Shown piece by piece: positions 60,943 through 64,000 of a stretch of 64,000 bases of DNA. Location: positions 124,001 to 188,000 of the forward strand of contig VTFK01000402.1 in the NCBI GenBank assembly GCA_009617715.1. The letters run 5' to 3'. Source of the stretch: Plectrocnemia conspersa. Lineage: Eukaryota > Arthropoda > Insecta > Trichoptera > Polycentropodidae. The translations under genes and the position numbers were made by a program. The notes beneath the pieces were generated by a model, which made no database searches, was not told the DNA's origin, and worked only from the letters and a program-made list of their open reading frames with translations. The number at the start of each line of letters is the position of its first letter. Positions within the stretch are counted from its first letter, which is position 1.

Positions 60943-62555
60943 ATTGCATAAAACTAAAGCAATAATATTCACAGCACGAAAGAGCAACCTTTACCACAAT
61001 TAAAAAGCGAACAGCGTAACTCGATTAAATGGAAGGATAATGTTAGAAGTAAAACATACCTAGGTATGCAACTTGACTTCATAATAAAGCTCAAGATTGC
61101 ACTATTATATTATACGTATTATACTATTACATTCTTTTCAAATTTTAATCTATAATAAAATCTTTAACTTTGCTTACTTTATATTAGTTACAAGGACCGT
61201 ACTTGTTGAAAAAAGAATTAAAATCTAATCCAACAAGCAATAAAAAAAATATAAAAATTTAGGATTGGAATCTATATTTTATTTACATATGTAAATATTA
61301 ATAAGTAATATCATTGAAAAAATAAAAACATATTTTAGGTATTTTGGGGGGTTTGATTTGTGGGCGCTGCCAGTGTTAATTAGACAAACTTACTTTTTTC
61401 AGTCTGCTTTAAAAAAAAATTACTTTTAAACAAATCTACAAAAAATTGTGAAAAATAATAAAAAATAACTTATTATACAAATTATAACATAAAAAATTTC
61501 AATTATTTTTTTAATGAGAACGATACTAATTTTAAAATAGTAATTTCTGTTAATTTTAATTAAATTTATATAGTGGCAAATTGATTATCATGAGCTAAAT
61601 CTCTACTAAAATTTCATGTGTGTTTTTTACATCTAAATTTAAAATTGATTTGACCAAAATTCACGTGAGTCTTACTATTAACATTGAATATTTCTCCGGA
61701 TACGTTCTAAGCCACACTTTATCCAGTATATTAGGATCCAAATTAATTAGGTGATTGCGAAAAACACACTTTTAAATACAATATATAACTATCTATCCTT
61801 AAATTTAAGATTAAACGCGACATTCAATGGGTTCATGGTGGGTTTTCACTAAATTAACCCTAAAGAAAAACCAGTAGATGAAAAGGATTAATTAACCTTT
61901 TTGAATCGGTTTTGTATGATATGCATTAAAACCTGTAATTAATTTTTAATATTTAAAAACGCGTTGTCTATATTATTAAAAAGCATGTACTTAGATAACT
62001 ATTGTTTTATTTATTATAAAAAATATGTTATTTTTTATAAATAATAAATAGAGTAATTATGTATTAAATATTATATGTTCAATCTAGTATCTAAATTACA
62101 AATATATTTATATTATATTTTTAATTATATTATATTCTTATTAAGATTTCAATCATACCATCCGGATTTGATTAATATCTTTTACTTTTCATCTAACCTC
62201 TCCTTCTCTTTTCAATTAACAAACGTTCATCTGCACCGCGTACGTTACAGACGAAAATAATTATTTTTCGCAAACCGGAGAGTTACTATATAGGTCGGTA
62301 ACATTAACGCGCACACATAGGATTAATTATTCTTTCATCTAAAATCCTCGCGAATAATTATCCGTAAAATTGCTTAATGGTCGTTATAAGGCTTAAACGG
62401 TTCTAAATTACCAAACGGTGATCATTACAGCCATCCGACCGCAACTAAAATGCTAATCTGAGATACACTAAACATCTTTGTATTTAAACTTGTATTAACG
62501 CATTAGAAGCACACACGATTAAGTTTTTTTTGAAACCCTCATAATTAATAGGAAA
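60943..62555. other. AT-rich intronic sequence
   Basis: No supported gene or repeat. Confidence 0.45.
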
Positions 62556-62559
62556 TCCA

Positions 62560-63025
62560 GATAAAAGAAATTTCTTTTCGATTGATTTTTTCACGTAGTT
62601 GCGAATGTGTTATCATGTTGCAAATGTGAACGGTTTTTTCAAAGAACCACAGTGACACTTGCACGTGAGAAGATAAATGAGGTGGATTGAAAAGGGTAAT
62701 TTGGAGAGAGGCATGTGATCTACACGCACGCTAGGGGAGATAAATCTTCCGACCGAGTGGTGACAAAGGTATGCCACGTGGTTGAATAACGGGAGGACTT
62801 ATGTCTTGAATAGTAATAATTCACCTACAAAATCAACGTTTGTGTTTTTTATAACTCTCGCCATAAATTGTGTTAAGAACCTTAATCACTCCAACTTTTC
62901 CATAGTTTATATGCGCCCAACTACACAACACACTATCGTTAGCTAAAACCTAGACGAAAACCTTGTCTAGTTTATCGGTTGTTTTAAGCAAATAAAAGAA
63001 ACTCCGACGTTGTTTGCTTTAAACT
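62560..63025. promoter_or_regulatory. GC-richer non-repetitive island with CACGTG E-boxes
   Basis: Higher-complexity sequence without coding potential. It contains two palindromic E-boxes CACGTG (62,662-62,667 and 62,775-62,780), a near-match TTCACGTAG near 62,591, GATAA words and a small inverted repeat CTAGAC/GTCTAG near 62,950. This composition is compatible with an intronic enhancer or distal element, but it is an inference from motif content only. Confidence 0.25.
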
Positions 63026-64000
63026 ACTAATAGACATTTAAAGTAACGTGAGACACAGCTTTTCTTAAACGAGACACAAACGGTCTCGACTGAAGAACTT
63101 TTGTGGAAATAAAGACATATATTACGAGCTTAACAGTTCGAACTAAAAACTATATATTTAATTTAATATTCATTATGAGCAATAAATCATTTATAATTTA
63201 TTTAAAAGCGACATTCTATCGATATATCATTATAAGTTTACGTTCGTGACAAAACGACTAGTAAACTTGCGTTAATGACATAACAAAACTCATCTTAAAG
63301 ACAAATTCACAATAATTGGTAAATAATTTGAATTCAGAGAGATTTTGAACAATCTAAATATTTATATATGTTAATAAATGTTAGTAATTTATTTTCAGAT
63401 TTATTCACGCGCCTAAAAATATTTCGCAGAAGCATTACGCAAATTAATATAACGAAAAAAAGTTTGCCTCGAAAGTAAAATTATTATAGTCTTGAAAGTA
63501 AAATTAACTAGAAAATGTTTTTTCTGGCTCTTTAAGAATAAAGAATAAACTTCCTATACATATTAATTGTTATTAAATCGTAATAAAAATATTTATTATT
63601 GTATTATCAAATTTTACTTCATAAGAAAAGTTTTTAACGTATCTTAAATGTTTGCACTGTAGGAATTGTTTGTAAAATAATAGTTTGTGGAAAAATAATT
63701 CAACATTTTATATAAAATAGCAGTTTATCATAAAATGGCCAAATATATTATTTAAATTTACAAACTGCTATTTTTTTATTATTAAAATTTATTAATTAAA
63801 TACATACCTTTTATTATTAACTTAATTTGTAGAAAAATATTCGGAAAATTATTGGTAATAATAAGCAATATTAGTAACAAAAAATATAATTAACTACTGA
63901 TTTTTGCTAGGGTTTGCGTTACGTAGTGAAGTTTACAGTATTCAATCACAATATTGTCGTACTTGAAACGTGTATGTACTTCAAATGTACTAAAATTCTG
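63026..64000. other. AT-rich intronic sequence to the window end
   Basis: No supported feature. Confidence 0.45.

Overview
This is an eukaryotic, almost certainly insect, genomic window. It is very AT-rich, with low-complexity A/T runs everywhere. It has a tRNA-derived SINE family, Jockey-type LINE fragments, mariner and hAT DNA-transposon relics, MITEs and one candidate spliced 5' exon with a GTGAGT donor. I see no bacterial gene organisation, no intact protein-coding gene, no genuine tRNA or rRNA gene and no CRISPR array. Nearly all the 60-140 codon open frames are chance frames in A/T-rich DNA, or pieces of decayed transposon reading frames.

Layout. 1-6.0 kb: AT-rich sequence with short diverged tandem repeats (1.35-1.94 kb), two unassigned coding-like islands (2.6-2.97 and 3.73-3.89 kb) and the first SINE copy (5.03-5.45 kb). 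6.05-6.70 kb: an interspersed repeat split by a piggyBac-like MITE. About 6.93-7.49 kb: the one host-gene signal, a GC-richer candidate first exon. It has an initiator-like TSS, five short upstream ORFs, a possible start codon at 7481 and a consensus splice donor at 7491. If this is right, everything to 64,000 is the open-ended first intron (>56 kb) of a plus-strand gene whose product cannot be named.

Within that putative intron: a GC-richer unassigned island (14.08-14.85 kb); two minus-strand mariner transposase relics (15.2-16.1 kb); SINE copy 2 (19.1 kb); a decayed but end-to-end recognisable 2.24-kb hAT element with TIRs and a degraded 8-bp target duplication (23.28-25.51 kb); a 91-bp MITE (28.29 kb); two Jockey reverse-transcriptase fragments (31.87-32.7 kb); a second copy of the 6-kb repeat (36.55-37.0 kb); a near-perfect 48-bp hairpin (37.2 kb); a (TA)n microsatellite (45.9 kb); and a LINE/SINE/LINE cluster (47.1-49.2 kb).

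Further right are a 253-bp tandemly duplicated copy of the palindromic repeat (52.0-52.65 kb), a second copy of the 28.3-kb MITE (57.85 kb) and a composite of TIR elements. That composite is a 98-bp MITE with perfect 15-bp TIRs abutting a 1,040-bp TIR element, with TAA trinucleotides at each junction (59.27-60.42 kb). A pogo/Tigger-like tandem (60.7-60.86 kb) and a GC-richer, E-box-containing non-repetitive island (62.56-63.02 kb) close the window.

I found no previously undescribed functional system. The most informative signals are the nested and low-copy transposable elements and the uORF-rich candidate first exon. All homology statements rest on motifs recognised by eye.
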